Source: Fasciola hepatica (Eukaryota > Platyhelminthes > Trematoda > Plagiorchiida > Fasciolidae). From it: 64,000 bases of DNA. The position numbers and the translations under genes were made by a program. Below are positions 24,115-36,599 of this stretch, piece after piece (within the stretch, counting starts at the first letter, position 1; the number at the start of each line of letters is the position of its first letter). The notes under the pieces are model-generated. The model searched no databases and was not told the origin of the DNA. It was given only the letters and a program-made list of their open reading frames with translations. The stretch is taken from contig CANUEZ040000167.1 of NCBI GenBank assembly GCA_948099385.1, positions 2,996,001 through 3,060,000 on the forward strand. The letters run 5' to 3'.

Positions 24115-26500
24115 AACCCTTGCTTCCGTCTCCCCTCCCACTCTCTGCTATCCGTCGAGCTGGCCTCCAAAAACGGGTTCCACTACTGGGATCATGGCAT
24201 CATATCCCAAACCTACCATTTTCTGCCTAACGACAGACGCTAGGCTTACCATTTACTATCACTTTTTTACGTATACCGTACATAACCCACATTGCAGAAG
24301 GATACAAATTTTGTCGTTTACAACTATAATTAGCTAGATGCCTGCCGGTTCTTGCTACTCACACACGTTCGCCTACTGTCACCTAACCCCTATACTACCC
24401 TTACTGCCTCCCTTCCTATATAGTACTAGGGCAGCCATGTAAAACAACCTTCCTCTAGCTGAAGGTTTTCAGCCATTGATGTTTTCTTCTAGCACCAAAT
24501 TATTCAGTGGTGCTGGATCCTAGGACATTAAGTCCCACCACCCACTACTTCACTCCTTGGTCCTTCGGCTCTTCTCCTATTTATTCTGGATTCCTCTCTC
24601 CTCAGCTTCCTTGCCCGGCCGTAATTTGCCCTCCGTAATCATCCCGGTTGAAAATATTTCATCCCATACATCCACCTTCCAATAGCTACCTGTTGGCCTC
24701 AATTTCCTCCTTTTATATTTCCCGACATGAACGCTTGTCTGTTTAGCCAAGATTTCTGAATCCATCACCTAACCTAGACTGCTATCCTCTCTCCGTGTGT
24801 GCAGTAACATCTACTGGAGCAGCCTAAATCAACCACATCAGAACGGCCACTGGCAGTTTTGGGCACGGTCTGGTGCTGTACGAGACTGAGACATATATGC
24901 AGGCGCGTTCTTTACTACACTCGTTGTCCCACTCCATGTGTTTGCTTAGCTACATTCCGTATTTTCTCAGCCCATGCAAGCGAAACCCCTGATGTCAACG
25001 GCACCTTCACCATAGCTGCGTCCGGATGTGGGGTAAGCAGACCGCTCACGGCTGTTGCAAAAAAATGTTATACGCGGAAAAATACAAACGGGGGAGGGGC
25101 TATGGAAAGTTCCTATATGGGCTCAACCACCCGTCCGTTGGAACAAAAAGGTGGAGAACAAAAAAGACCTAGCGCGATTGATTTGATCTATACATACCAT
25201 TAACATCGGGCTGTGAAGGAAATGGCAAACTCCAGTCATGGGTGTCTCCCATCAGCTCACGCCCGACCCCGCGAAAGGGAAACCCCCACACCACTCTTGC
25301 CCGCTTGACAGGCTTTTGGTTCCTATGCTCGAGACTGACTCGGGGGTGACAGCTAGCAGGTCTCTCCACATATGCTTACCCACCCTCCGCTCTAGTTTTC
25401 AATCACCTCGTACCCTCCTATGCACGCCTGGCATGTTTATTGACGTCAGCTACAAAACCACCGTGGCTCTGGACAACAAGTCGATACATCAGACGACAAA
25501 CACGTTTCATCGAAGAGCTAATCATTTCCATGTAGATATTATTGTATATATAAACATACATGTAAAAACGTAGAGAAAAGCGCCCGTATTTTTTGCTTAC
25601 CTATCTGTTTTCCTCCTTTTCGTAAGAAAGCGGCGTTCCTCTTGTCCTAAAACCCAGCCCACTCTCCAGTTTACAGCCTTACCTAACAGCAACCTGCAGC
25701 ATTAGACCTGTAAATTCCGCATGATAGGATTTTTCATATATCCCCTAGACCTAGAATGCAAACTTGCCATTCAAGGTTCTTCGTATTGCCCAGGTGCTTT
25801 CTCACGTAGCCCTCAGACCCTAGTCCAAATGCACCTCCACGGCTTTATTAACCCCTAAAGATAAGACTTCCCGGTGAACGGCCGAATCGGTATTCAATAG
25901 TTTTGCCCAGTAGCGTAAACCCAGTTAGCGCTCACGAACCTCGAATCAAAATAACAACGACCCCTTGTTTCACTAAGACCGTTGTGCCCCTCTTCCAACC
26001 TCCGTACTCTCATCTGTTATTTTGGTCACGCTAACCCTCAGCTGGAACATCTCCCAGACTGCCTCCCTCCCTCTCTCAACTTCAGAACCACCCGGCCATC
26101 ACGTTGCCTGGCTGAAACATATCGTGCAGACAGCTTGTCCTTTTCTCTGCCCGTCTACGACCGGACCAAAGGCTGGCTACCGCAAATGCGATCTAGCCAC
26201 CGGGTTTTGTCCACTGGAAGCCCTGTTATTGCTGCATATGCCCCTCTGAGGCTTACTGGGGAATTCTCACTACAAGACCCTCCCGATGTCGAAGCCAGGG
26301 TGCGAGGACTCCTGATTAAATAGTGATCGGTCCAGATTCGAAGATGCCCGCCTCCTTCCCATGATGAAACAGCGAGCAAAAACTGCAGCCAGCCCTTGCC
26401 CAAAAAGCCAAACACGAACACAGCAAAGCCACAGGAAACTCAACAGAATGATGTATTCGCCAATTCACCAGCATAACATGGTCTATTGCAAAGGTTTTCA
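24115..26500. other. Gene-free, pyrimidine-rich stretch after CR1 copy C
   Basis: No supported coding region. The plus strand is C/T-rich. The first few hundred bases are probably the 3' untranslated region of CR1 copy C; beyond that I cannot say. Confidence 0.35.
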
Positions 26501-26508
26501 CCCTTGTC

Positions 26509-26859
26509 TTGCCTTATTTTGTTCCTCGTGGACACGGCATTCCGATTGCTAATGACTCCTCCTGGAACTTCATCCATTTTCCACCACGTGCGAAATGCCG
26601 ACACCAGACGACACACAATACTTCTCGTGGAGATTGTCTCACCTTTTCGGGGGGTACTGTTCTTTTTCATATCCGCAAATCTATAACAATTAGTATTCCT
26701 CTGCGAACCCTCCTGAAATTCCTCCCTGCCTCCTTTGTATCAACGCCAATTAACTATTTAAGTGAACATGAGTATGCATTACTGGCCATTCTCTCTCATC
26801 ATTCCTGTGAACATTTTAGTCTCTGCGTCCGAAGCCAACGTCTGTCTGAACAGTCCTAA
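26509..26859 (+). pseudogene. Possible decayed CR1 endonuclease fragment
   Basis: An open frame contains FSGGTVLFHIRKSITIS, faintly like the GGGCLIHVKNSLPAI block of CR1 endonucleases. A CR1 RT C-terminal piece lies 0.9 kb downstream on the same strand. The match is weak and could be chance. Confidence 0.3.
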
Positions 26860-27059
26860 ATCCGTCTGATTCATTACTATTGCCGTAGTTGACTCGAAAT
26901 CAATTCGTATTCACCGTGTATTACCTGGTCATTTTGATTCATTTAAACTCTCCTCAGCCTTACTCCGTTGTTGCTGTGATGTCCGAATCTTTCTTTGAAA
27001 TTTGTGAATTTTCTATCTCATTCAGTAATGTAGTAAACTCTGATCATGCTAACATGCGT

Positions 27060-27494
27060 GCCTCTCGACCATGGTCCAGAAATATGCCATTATTATCATC
27101 AATGGTCGTATACTCTTTCAGATGTGTTTGTGACGCATCTTATGTAGGTCGAACGGCACGACAGCTATCAACTCGGATTAAAGAGCATCATCCACACTGG
27201 TTGAGTCAAGGACAAACTGGATCGATAAATAGCGCAATCTTAGCGCATTTGGTCGATACTGGACATCAGGTGAATCCGGAAGCCGCTTTCAAAGTTCTTT
27301 ATCGTGTCCCCCCAAACAAATGCAAAGGTGTTCAGTTGCGCACTCTAGCGATAGCCGAGGCAATCGGAATAAGGAAGTTGACCCCTGACCTGTGCGCCCA
27401 AAAGCGTTTTGTACGGACACTCCAACTCCCCTGGCCCAAGATTGAACAAGACCGCATGAATCTACCGTCCGTTTACCTAGAAGGCGTCAGCTAG
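27060..27494 (+). pseudogene. Penelope-like element fragment: GIY-YIG endonuclease domain
   Basis: The frame contains VVYSFRCVCDASYVGRT followed by RIKEHHPHWL, HLVDTGHQVNPEAAF and IAEAIGIRKLTPDLCAQ. This is the Tyr, YVG, Arg-x3-H and Glu pattern of the GIY-YIG nuclease found at the C-terminus of Penelope-like retroelements, where it nicks target DNA. The domain runs open to a TAG at 27492-27494. No Penelope-type reverse transcriptase is visible upstream, so only the 3' end of the element is present, consistent with 5' truncation. The frame upstream of about 27060 is not obviously Penelope. The domain is well preserved compared with the CR1 scraps on either side. Confidence 0.8.
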
Positions 27495-27779
27495 ATAAAC
27501 CAATCACATGATAAGGATAATTTGACTGACAAACCCCTGCCCATGATTGGTGTTTATTCCATGTCTATGTTCATGATCTTTTGTCTAATGTCTACTATGT
27601 AATCTGTAAATGGCTTGAGAATGAATTACTGAAAAATAATTGTTTCGCCGATTTGGACTTCTATATGATGCAATGGGTATTTTTCAGACATTATTATTAT
27701 TATCAGCATCCACAATTCCCACATCAGGCCTTCACCTGGACACTGCCAAGTTATTTTTTCCAACGTGAAAAAGTTTGAG

Positions 27780-28193
27780 AGAGTTGCATTATAAGTCATT
27801 TCAAGGCGTCTTATTAAACATTTACTTGGTTGGTCCACATCAATAGGCCACAGAGGAAAATGCCAGCATCTGAACCTCGACCCACTTTGGCTCCGCCGCT
27901 CGAGACTAAACTTAGTCTTCTTGCATGACCTGCTCAATAAAAGGTCTTTTTCTTCTAACCCACTAGTCTTCTTGTGTGAAAAATCTTACCCACTTCGGCA
28001 TAGGTATCTTTCCATCCCCTCTATCGTAGCTGAATCGGCCACACGGCCACCCTTTTTCCTTTTCGTCTACTTCAAGTTCTGGAATAAGCTGCCCATCACC
28101 ATTCGAGTTTCTGGGACCAAGTTAAATTTCTATTGGCACAATTTTCATAATTCAGCTTTATCCATGCACTTCAGTTATCTTGTTTGTGCGTAG
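27780..28193 (+). pseudogene. CR1 fragment, reverse transcriptase C-terminal end
   Basis: Frames read ISRRLIKHLLGWSTSIGHRG, then LNLDPLWLRRSRLNLVFLHD, then after a frameshift YPLRHRYLSIPSI and FKFWNKLPITIRV. These match the same C-terminal blocks in copies B and C (LDPVWLRNIRLNL, LWNKLPRDIR). Everything upstream of the thumb is missing. Confidence 0.75.
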
Positions 28194-28199
28194 CTAAAG

Positions 28200-29750
28200 A
28201 TACGGCAAACTTTGAGGACCTCAAATTCTAGGGCTAACTCCTTCGCGGACCCTGTTCCCTCCAATTGAGGACACCACCAAGGGTAAACAATCTCATCTGT
28301 CTGGCTGAATCCCCGAAGCTTGACTGGCCGTGGACCTTCCCATGCTAAGGAGATGGAATTGGAACACCATTAATTTCCCACCCCTCGCTCCCTCCTTCTT
28401 CCGCAGTCTCAGACACACTTATGCATCGTCCGTTCTTGTTCTCTATTTTCCCCTGATAACAGTTACTTCACATCAGAGGCATATTTGGACTGCCTTTCCC
28501 TATTTGTTTTCCCTTTCCAGTTCTCCGCTCATGAACATTTTACCCGCAACCCTCGTCAATTGCCTCAGAATCGTGAAGATCAATCTCATTTTAAGCATGC
28601 TTGGGGAAGGCTGCAGTATGGAAGCCTACCAGCCGGCCGCTTCACTGGTGCCGCCCTCTGAGACCCCTTGCAGCCTAGCCATTTGATCGCGGATCTTATA
28701 ATTTCATTGCTGAACTACCTCTCACATGCATAAACATCAGTGAAAACTAGTGCCCGTCCCAAAGGGTGCTGGGGTGGCGGCCCGGTCCACCACATTGGCT
28801 GGCGCATATCGAGCATGCAGGTCGTCTTAAACGATGTGCGGGCTCAACTAGTCCGGTAGAGTGCACCTTCTGTGTTCACTCACGAAGTGTTTTTATGGTT
28901 AAGTGCCCGGCGCATGGACAGCTCCACGCACTGGCACCGATTGTGGATTTGAAACTCCCACTGTCACAGCCCTACTGCATTCAAGATAACCGTCTACGAA
29001 TTGTAAGCCTTCATCGCCTCCGCTCAACCACCGTAGGCTTACCTATCGAATTTTCATCACAGTAACCGCTTCCCGTTCTAACTTCTTGTAGGCACACCTA
29101 TCCACTTCGCCTCTATCACCACAGTCGTAGTTCCACCACAATTTGCAAGCTCATCCTTTTTGCCTGTTCTTTCACAGTTTTTTATTATCATTTCCATCCG
29201 TGCACGTGGTAGATCCCCACTTCAAAACTTGCTACCCAAACTGCAAAGCGCTTTTGACCCATTTTATTACCGATTCATAACCACCATGTATTTTGTTCTC
29301 CGCCTTGCGAGTCCCTTTTTGTCTATCTTTCAGCAAACGCTTTGATAGGCATCGTTAGTCCGTTCCACTCAAGCAATTGTCTGAGGCATGCAGCTGTCTA
29401 TTTCCATCGACTCATCGCTGCTACGCATATGTTTTTCTCGCTATTCCGTTCCATCTCGAGTTTTCTTGTCCTGGGGACCCTTTTTCCTCGAATCTTGATT
29501 TGGTAGACAGAATAGTATGAATCGAATTTGGTATGACAATTTGACACAAGTTCTGGAGTCGGAGGGACTTTTATAGGTCTCGTGAATGCCTAGAAGTGCA
29601 TTGATGTGAAAGTTTTGTTCGGGCTATTCTGTAAATTATGACTCTTTTGACACAGCTCAGATGGAGTTCAGACCAAAAAGCTATCCAAATCAACAGCTAT
29701 TTTGCAACCAACTACAGAAGAAGTCTTCGTATGACGGTCGGCATCTGGTA
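28200..29750. other. Gene-free stretch
   Basis: Open frames at 28330-28686, 28766-29065 and 29160-29345 show no recognisable motif. The first may be the 3' region of the CR1 fragment just upstream. Confidence 0.35.
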
Positions 29751-29760
29751 AATTAACCTC

Positions 29761-30241
29761 TTAGCAGGGATTACTGATCAAATATGTACTAGGTTTATCG
29801 TTTTTGAACTGCTCTTGTGAACCTCTTTGTGTGGTGGGATTTTGGCTCGAGTCCTGTATTAGCAATGGCAAAAGACTGTCGGCTGATGAATTCCTTGGCA
29901 AGAACTGCAGTAATAAACCGGAAGGGTGGCGGACATCTGTGTCCCTGAGAAGTTTTGCAAAGTGTGACACAGTGGCACGGTTACAAATTCAGATTGCCAG
30001 CCTCTCTGATTAAATTGTTAGCAGATGAGAAAGGAAATCTACCTGGAATGTTGGATACCATTGCCTTGTTGGCTTTTTTGATGCCCCTGAAGATTTCAGA
30101 GGCAGCAGTGTCGACGAGATTTGTGGCCGAGTTTGAGTTGGCCTGAGTGTGGTGTGCAGATGGGCCAGGCAAGAAAGCTAACTGACTCAACAGACCGATG
30201 ATTTGGTTGAATGCTCCAAACCGGAGGGAAACATTTTTCAC
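29761..30241 (-). pseudogene. CR1 fragment F, ORF1 RRM-like core
   Basis: The minus-strand frame at 30241-29981 reads LVDTAASEIFRGIKKANKAM and VSNIPGRFPFSSANN, aligning to FIDAIASEIVLRI / NAVVFNIPDRIPVEKV of the intact copy B ORF1. A shifted frame at 29970-29761 continues with PTTQRGSQEQFKNDK, paralleling copy B TVALRSPFKNIKI. It abuts RTE copy G at about 30.3 kb, so the RTE may have inserted into this older CR1 copy. Confidence 0.6.
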
Positions 30242-30445
30242 TTTTTTGCTTAATTCGGCCCTTGCTTTGGTAGCATCTCCTAATATATCTACAAAGGATA
30301 CTGAAAAGCTATCAGGAGTGTTTTAGAGGTGATGGGTCTTGCAACAGCTTGTGCTGGCTGTGATTTTTCGCCGGTGAGTAGGAGCGGTACGAATGGCTGT
30401 GTTTTTGGAGCGACTGGTAGTTCTTCGTCTTCTTCTTTTACGCGG

Positions 30446-32126
30446 CTATCTCCTGCGAGAGGATAAGTCGGCTCCATGGATATCACGAACCACTGCTGAC
30501 CACGCGCGGCGGTCGGAGGCGAGCTCCGTACAGATCTTGATCCAGTCCTTTTTCCATCGCCGGGCTCCATAGACTGACCGAAGGCCTAGAAGCTCTACGT
30601 CTTTCTCGATTGTACTGGTCCACATTTTGAGCTGCCCACCAAGGCGACAACGCCAACCAGGGCAGGGAGTGGGGCAGAGTGTTTGCTTGGTTATCTCTGA
30701 CTCGGGTCGCCGAAGCGTACGGCCGAACCACTGAAGCCGTCGACGTTGGAGGAGGACAGGGAGAGCATCGATATCAGAGCATCGTCTCCTTACCTCGTCG
30801 CTGGACACCCTGTCGCGCCACTAGACTTTGAGGATTTGCCGCAGGCACCAGTGGTCGAAAACCTCCAGCCTTCTGGCATCCTCAGCTCGTAGTGGCCAGG
30901 TTTCGCAGCCATAGACGAGTACGGGCCGGATGGCAGCACAGTAAACACGAACTTTGGTTCTTAAGCTGATTTCACTGCGAGTCCACAGCGTTCGTCTTAG
31001 CCGAAGAAAGGCTCTCCTGGCGTTGTCCATCCGTAATACCACTTCGTCTTTTGCCTGGCCGTTCGGAAGCAGAGTTGAGCCTAGGTATTTGAATGAAGGG
31101 ACGTATTCGACTGGTTGGTCATTGATCGACAGTTGTTGAATTGTCGGGCCCAGATGGGTTGTGAGAGCTTTTGTTTTGGTCGAGTTTACTTCAAGTCCGA
31201 TGGACCTCGCTAAGGAATTGATTCGGTCGAGGATTGGTTGTAGCGTGACAGGGGAGTCTTCAAGCACGACAATATCATCCGCGAACTCCAGGTCCGAGAT
31301 GTATATTTTCTGGCTAAGGTGAACGCCAGGGTAGTTGTGTAATGCCAGTCGCATTGTCCAATCGATGACGTAGTTGAACAGCACCGGTGAGAGGGGACAG
31401 CCCTGCCTAACTCCGGTAGTGAGTGTGAACTCGCGGGACTCTTCACCGTACATACGAACCCTAGCACCGGTTGTCGAGTAGTATCCCCTTAACAGCCTTG
31501 AAAGCTTATCGGGCATTCCATCGGATTGGATTATGGTCCAAAGAGACTCGCGGTTCACCGAATCAAAAGCTGCCCGGAAGTCGATGAAACAAGCTACCGT
31601 CGGCTGCTGAAACTTATAGCGGTGTTCCAGTATTCGGCGCAGTGTGAAGATTTGATCCACACAGCCTCTGCCATGGCGGAAACCCCTTTGGCTTGAGCGA
31701 GTGCGCTGGTCTCTTGCCTCGGAGAAACGGGTTAGTAACAACGCACCAAAGATCTTTGCGGCCGCATCGATCGGGCTGATCCCTAGGTAGTTCTCGCATG
31801 CCGATTTATCACCTTTCTGCGGAATGGGCAGCAGTATGGACATTCCCCAGTCGGGTGGAAATGCTTTCGCTCTCCAAATGGAACCAAAAGGTGTATGCAA
31901 CCTGTCAATCAATGACGATGAACATGCTTTATACACTTCTGGAGGGATGCCATCTTCCCCAGCAGCCTATCTGTCTTTCAGTTTGTTTATCATCTCCGTG
32001 ATTTCCGCAGTGTTGGGCGGGTCACAGTTGCTTTCGTACTGGACTGCAGGGGCTGATATTGGTTGGTCCGTTCGTTGGTCTGTAGGCCGGTTGAGCAGCT
32101 GGTCGGAAGCTATACTTATAAGGTAA
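30446..32126 (-). pseudogene. RTE-clade non-LTR retrotransposon copy G, reverse transcriptase and C-terminus
   Basis: A single minus-strand frame from about 32126 to 30446 carries only two stops: TAG before AAGEDGIPPEVYKACSSS, and TAG at about 30819-30821 after RQILKV. The reverse transcriptase shows RGFRHGRGCVDQIFTLRR, FIDFRAAFDSVNRESLW, TTGVRQGCPLSPVLFNYVID and catalytic LEFADDIVVLED at about 31265-31295. The C-terminal part shows VFDHWCLRQIL and RRRLQWFGRTLRRPESE, typical of trematode RTE/SR2-like elements. The AP endonuclease half is absent, so the copy is 5'-truncated near 32.13 kb. Preservation is high, suggesting a relatively recent insertion. Confidence 0.9.
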
Positions 32127-32129
32127 AGA

Positions 32130-33590
32130 ACTGCCAGTCGGGTGACAACTGAAATATAATGGGTAAATGAACTGACTGTGGTAATTTCTGAAGCATCAAA
32201 AATGATGAGAGATAAAGTGATAATTGTGTTTGAGAGGCTAGATAAAAAGGAACTACTTAGGAGGTGTTTAAAGCTATAGATTAGGTTTTTCAGGGATCAC
32301 GGATCTCCAAAATGATCTATGGCACCATGTTTCCTGATGCCTCAAAGTTAGTGTGCTGCAGTTATTGTCATCACCAGGCCAGCAGATAAGATGAAACGGC
32401 AATAAATACTGGAAATTGGTAAATACTTGGTCCCACCACTGAAAGGGAAAGGGGCTGGGACAACCTGATTCCGAGCCCCGGGGACTTTGAGCCAACATGC
32501 AGGACCGATGAAATTCCTGTCACTTTTCTCTCCAGCGCTGGAAGGACGATGATAACCCGTCCGATGGTAATTTTCTTCCATGGAAGTTAATAATCTGGAG
32601 AAAACTATGCCCAGCTAAACATCGTTACACAGGAAAGAGGGGACCATGATTATTCATACATACTGCCGCGTTCTTTTGTGAGGCTCCGGCTGCAAGTGCG
32701 GAACTTAGCTGACTTTTTTCGAAGAAACGGAGGTTGGAATATGTTGCTCCGTTGCTGGAGCTAAGAAAGTGATTCGAATTGAAGCCAGGTGAACTTGTGA
32801 TGCTAGTCACGGGGAAGGGACCCAGGAGAACTGCTGGCTTTTGGGAATTATGACAAAAACACTTCCGGGAAAGATGGATTTGATGGAAAAGTAATGGTTC
32901 GCATTGCACAAAGGAAATGAGGCTGTGCGAGAATAAAGCTTGTCTGCAGGAGGGTGCAGTCCATCACGCAGTGAACATTCTATAACTGTGCAACTATTGA
33001 ATTCGATGATAAGATGAAACCCTGCTCGATGCCGCTTGCTGCCTCATTCGACAAAGATTGCCGTTGGAAATTTCTGATTTGTTGTCACTTTCGGACTTTT
33101 ATACAGCACAAACGTGGACATATATCATTTCCGCTCCACAGCCTTTGACTCGGGAGGCTGTGATAGCTACAGAAGCACCGTGGTAGTTAAAAACTCGGTA
33201 AAATAATTTCGCAGGTCTTGGACTTTGCTCCTCTTTCTTCACTCCCCAGCTGTTTTAATGGTTTGCGCATTGCTCTTACCTGGTCAAGGTCGTTCATTTT
33301 ACTCCCTGTTGACCCGGATTAAACACGTATTGTTTCCTTGTTACTGAAGTTATAAGATGCGGTGGATCCTGAAATTTGATTCATCTTTGAGATTGCCTTT
33401 CCTTCAGCCTACGACGAACCAAATTATATTCGAAACGCGTCATCGTTTATGCACGCACACTGATCATTTAGATACCACAATGATGCCATAAACGATTCTC
33501 TGACTATCGCTGAAACACTGGTTCGATTCTCGGGTCAATGTACTTCGGAACCTGCTTTCCTAGGCGATCGAAAACAGGCTACGGTAATGA
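32130..33590. other. No gene recognised; possibly gag/protease part of the Gypsy element
   Basis: This stretch precedes the Ty3/Gypsy reverse transcriptase remnant on the plus strand and could be decayed gag and protease sequence, but I see no zinc knuckle or aspartic protease motif that would prove it. Confidence 0.3.
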
Positions 33591-36290
33591 ATGAATCCAA
33601 AAATGGTGGATAATAATGTTATCCAGTCTTCAATCCCTTGGACTGCAACAGTGCTCTTAGTAGAGAAGAACAATGGGTCGTTAGGGCTTTTGCGTGAATT
33701 GCCGGAAACCAAACCTCGCAACAATGAACAAACCTTTTTCCGGTGCTGCATACCGACGAACTACTGGGTTTTCAAGGGGAAGGGGACCATGGTATAACAG
33801 AGTGGGCTCTGATTCTGGTTACTGACGGGGAAGTTTGGGGATCGTGACCGGAAAAAGACGACAGTTGTGCTGCTAGATTAGCTGCATAAATTTTTAACGG
33901 CGCTGCCTGGGGCATAGACGCCCGCAACTGTCCAACGCTTGAAGCAAAAAGATGTTAGGTGACCTGATATCCCGGTGCCGTCTTGTACAAATGACGAAGG
34001 AAATATTCTCAAAGATGACATCCAACGATCACAAGCAAAACTTGGATTGCGTGTACGAAAGTTTGCGGTGTGTAGGCTGTAAGTCATTTCTCGTAAATCA
34101 AGCAACGAGTAGCCAGTTCAAACGAATTCCAAAGCCAGAACAAGATTGATTCGTAGTTTTTGCTGTACTAAGTTGAACCCCACAAAAGGCACAAATATAT
34201 ACTAATCTCAAGTATGCTGCCTTAAGGACTTCACAGTAAAACCCAAAGGTTCAAAGCCCCGTGGCCCAAGCACGACAGTTGGAAGATGTTCAAGGCCAAA
34301 TTCGAATGTCTCACATGGATAAATAAACGTGCGACAGTGTGGTGTATGGACGAGTTTTGCAGAGTAGTGTAAGTATGGCCAAATCCACGAAGCATGTAGA
34401 TAGCTTGGAAGGATTTTCGGCGTTCGTCTTTACAAGGGCTTAAATCTCAATCTTCCCTAATAGCATGTTTGTAGGACAGGTGATCTTTATACAACACGTG
34501 ACGTCAGCACCAGGAATCCAAAGTGAGGCATCAAAAAGAGAAGTGAATAAAATGTGGCTCAATGTTTCCGGTGCCGAAGAAGTATGTAGTTCCTTTCGAT
34601 TGGTTTCTTATCGCCGCCGGTTTGTTCCAAAGTTCCCAACTACAGGGAAGCTGCATGGCTATGTCTTACAGCAAAACGAAGCGATTGAATGGGCGCGGAA
34701 GCGTCAGAGATCCTGTGAAAAAATACGCTGTCAGTTATGCTGAGCAGTTCTTCTGGCTTATCCTGACACATTAGACATCGGACAGTTACTTCTCAAAGAC
34801 ATGATTTGAGTTAGTGTTGTGGCAGAAATAGGTGAGACCCTCAAGGAGTTATATTCTTTGGCAGCGGAAACTCGAGCAAACGGTGGCAAAGTTTGTAGTG
34901 TGACACGGAAGGAGATGTTGGCGTTAGTTCGCTCCGCCCTGCTATGGGCATCTCCTTTTGGGCCGTCATTCTCTCGTTTGACCAAACCACCGTTCGTTTT
35001 TCTGACTGAAAAATTTATAAAGCACCGATGGACAAGTTGAGGAACGACAACAATACCTAAGGGGATTAAGCGTTCCTTCGTCTGCATTGTTCCTGCAACC
35101 TCTTTGAAAGACAGATGAGGAGCTCCTCCGGCTGCAGGGGGATAAAGGAAAATGTGGTTCTTGCAATTCACAAGCAACACTGATTGGTTTTAATGACAGA
35201 TACAAAGAGAAGAGAACCCAGGCCGGGGAACAGAATCTTGTGTCGTATACAAAGACCTAAAGGACGATGGAGCGTGTCTAACAGCCAGGGAAATGTCCTG
35301 GACCAGTTGTGAAGCGAGGAATGAACAGTCCCAGTGGAAGAAGCCCAAATTATTCGAGGGCCTTTTTTCATACCTTAGGGCCCGGAACACATGCAGCGGC
35401 TTGTTGTCCCGTAGCCAGAAGTAAGGAGGGTGCTTGAAAGTCTCCACAGTGGCCACGGGCATTTAGGTCACGGTAAAATTCACCCGCAGAGGGAGTAACG
35501 TATTGGCTTCCGCATAGGCGAAGTGACATTTGTGAAGAAACTGGCAATCGTGATACGAATTAAAGGATTCATTTTGAATGGGGGGCACCTTTAATACCCC
35601 TTAACTTGGGTTATTCCAATAAACTGATGGGAAATGACACAACGAGGTCGTTATCTGAAGCTAGGGATTGGAAGTAATTTATCATTGTCAAGGTAGACTA
35701 TTTCACAAAATGGGAAAAAGCAGCCGTTTCAGCCATAGGGGCAGCAGCTGAAGCTCAGGAAAACTTCGCCCGTCGGATTTGCAAAAGGAGCACGCCCGGT
35801 CAAGTTTACTTTGGTATGAGTAGTTTTTAAAACTGCACAGTGCATGAAACACACCAATTTTTATAAATTGACAAGGCTCAGTCAGCGTAATCCCACCTTG
35901 AATGCAACGGGTTAGTCAAACCGACCAGTTGTACAGTTAGAGCCCAGACGAAAACATTCGTTGAAGAAAAAAGACAATGGAATCAGGCGCTCTTTCCTTC
36001 CTCCGCCAGACAAACGCCACTCCTCCTGTGGCCCGGGAAGAAAAGCAAATGGGTTGTGATTTACGCAAGCCGTGCGTGGGCAGGTTACCCGAGACGACTT
36101 CGAGGTGCTACGTCGGTTTGAAAGGAACCTTGGTGAAGGAATACTAGCTGGCTCGATATCGCCTAAAGTAAAGTTGCCGCAGAATGGAAGAGTACTACGA
36201 CCGCGGAGTACACGGTAGTCTCTTAGATCTAGGGCCATGGTGTCCCTTCAAACTTAGACCGTGCCTATCGAGATTTGGGCCAGGTTCAAC
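33591..36290 (+). pseudogene. Ty3/Gypsy LTR retrotransposon pol, heavily decayed
   Basis: Pol blocks appear in the expected order with frameshifts between them. RT start: VDNNVIQSSIPWTATVLLVE (33600). RT middle: TPATVQRLKQ (33915). RT end: VTSAPGIQSEASKREV (34500) and FRLVSYRRRFVPKFP (34590). RNase H: SVTRKEMLALVRSA (34900). Integrase: a zinc-binding-like HSGHGHLG (35445) and core VDYFTKWEKAAVSA (35690). Post-integrase region: MEEYYDRGVHGSLLDLG (36184). No catalytic YIDD survives. No LTRs or primer-binding site could be recognised by eye. It is the most degraded element in the window that can still be ordered end to end. Confidence 0.75.
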
Positions 36291-36460
36291 AAAGTGCGGA
36301 CAGGCCCTGATGCGGAAGGGGGAAAAGTTGCTTAGAGCTAGTGTGCCATATTTGGTGAGTCTAATCAAGGATCTCCATTCAAAGTAATTTATATAAAGCT
36401 CACAAGCGAATTCAGCCCCTGCACCTTCACTCAGCGCCGGGAGGAGGAAGGCGAGACGAG

Positions 36461-36592
36461 TGGTTAAAGTGTGGTTAAGGACTGGAATGAACTACCAGAG
36501 GGAGCGGTCGAGGAAACCACGGTGGCGGAATTCAAGCCTCCACTGGACCGGGCATGTACCCGAGAGTTCCATGATGGGCTACAGTGACCGGC
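36461..36592 (+). pseudogene. Non-LTR reverse transcriptase extreme C-terminus
   Basis: A short frame, VVKDWNELPEGAVEETTVAE followed by FKPPLDRAC, matches the WN-LP-VV-A-SV-FK-RLD signature that ends many LINE reverse transcriptases. It ends in TGA. Only about 40 codons remain. The clade cannot be told. Confidence 0.6.
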
Positions 36593-36599
36593 AACATAG

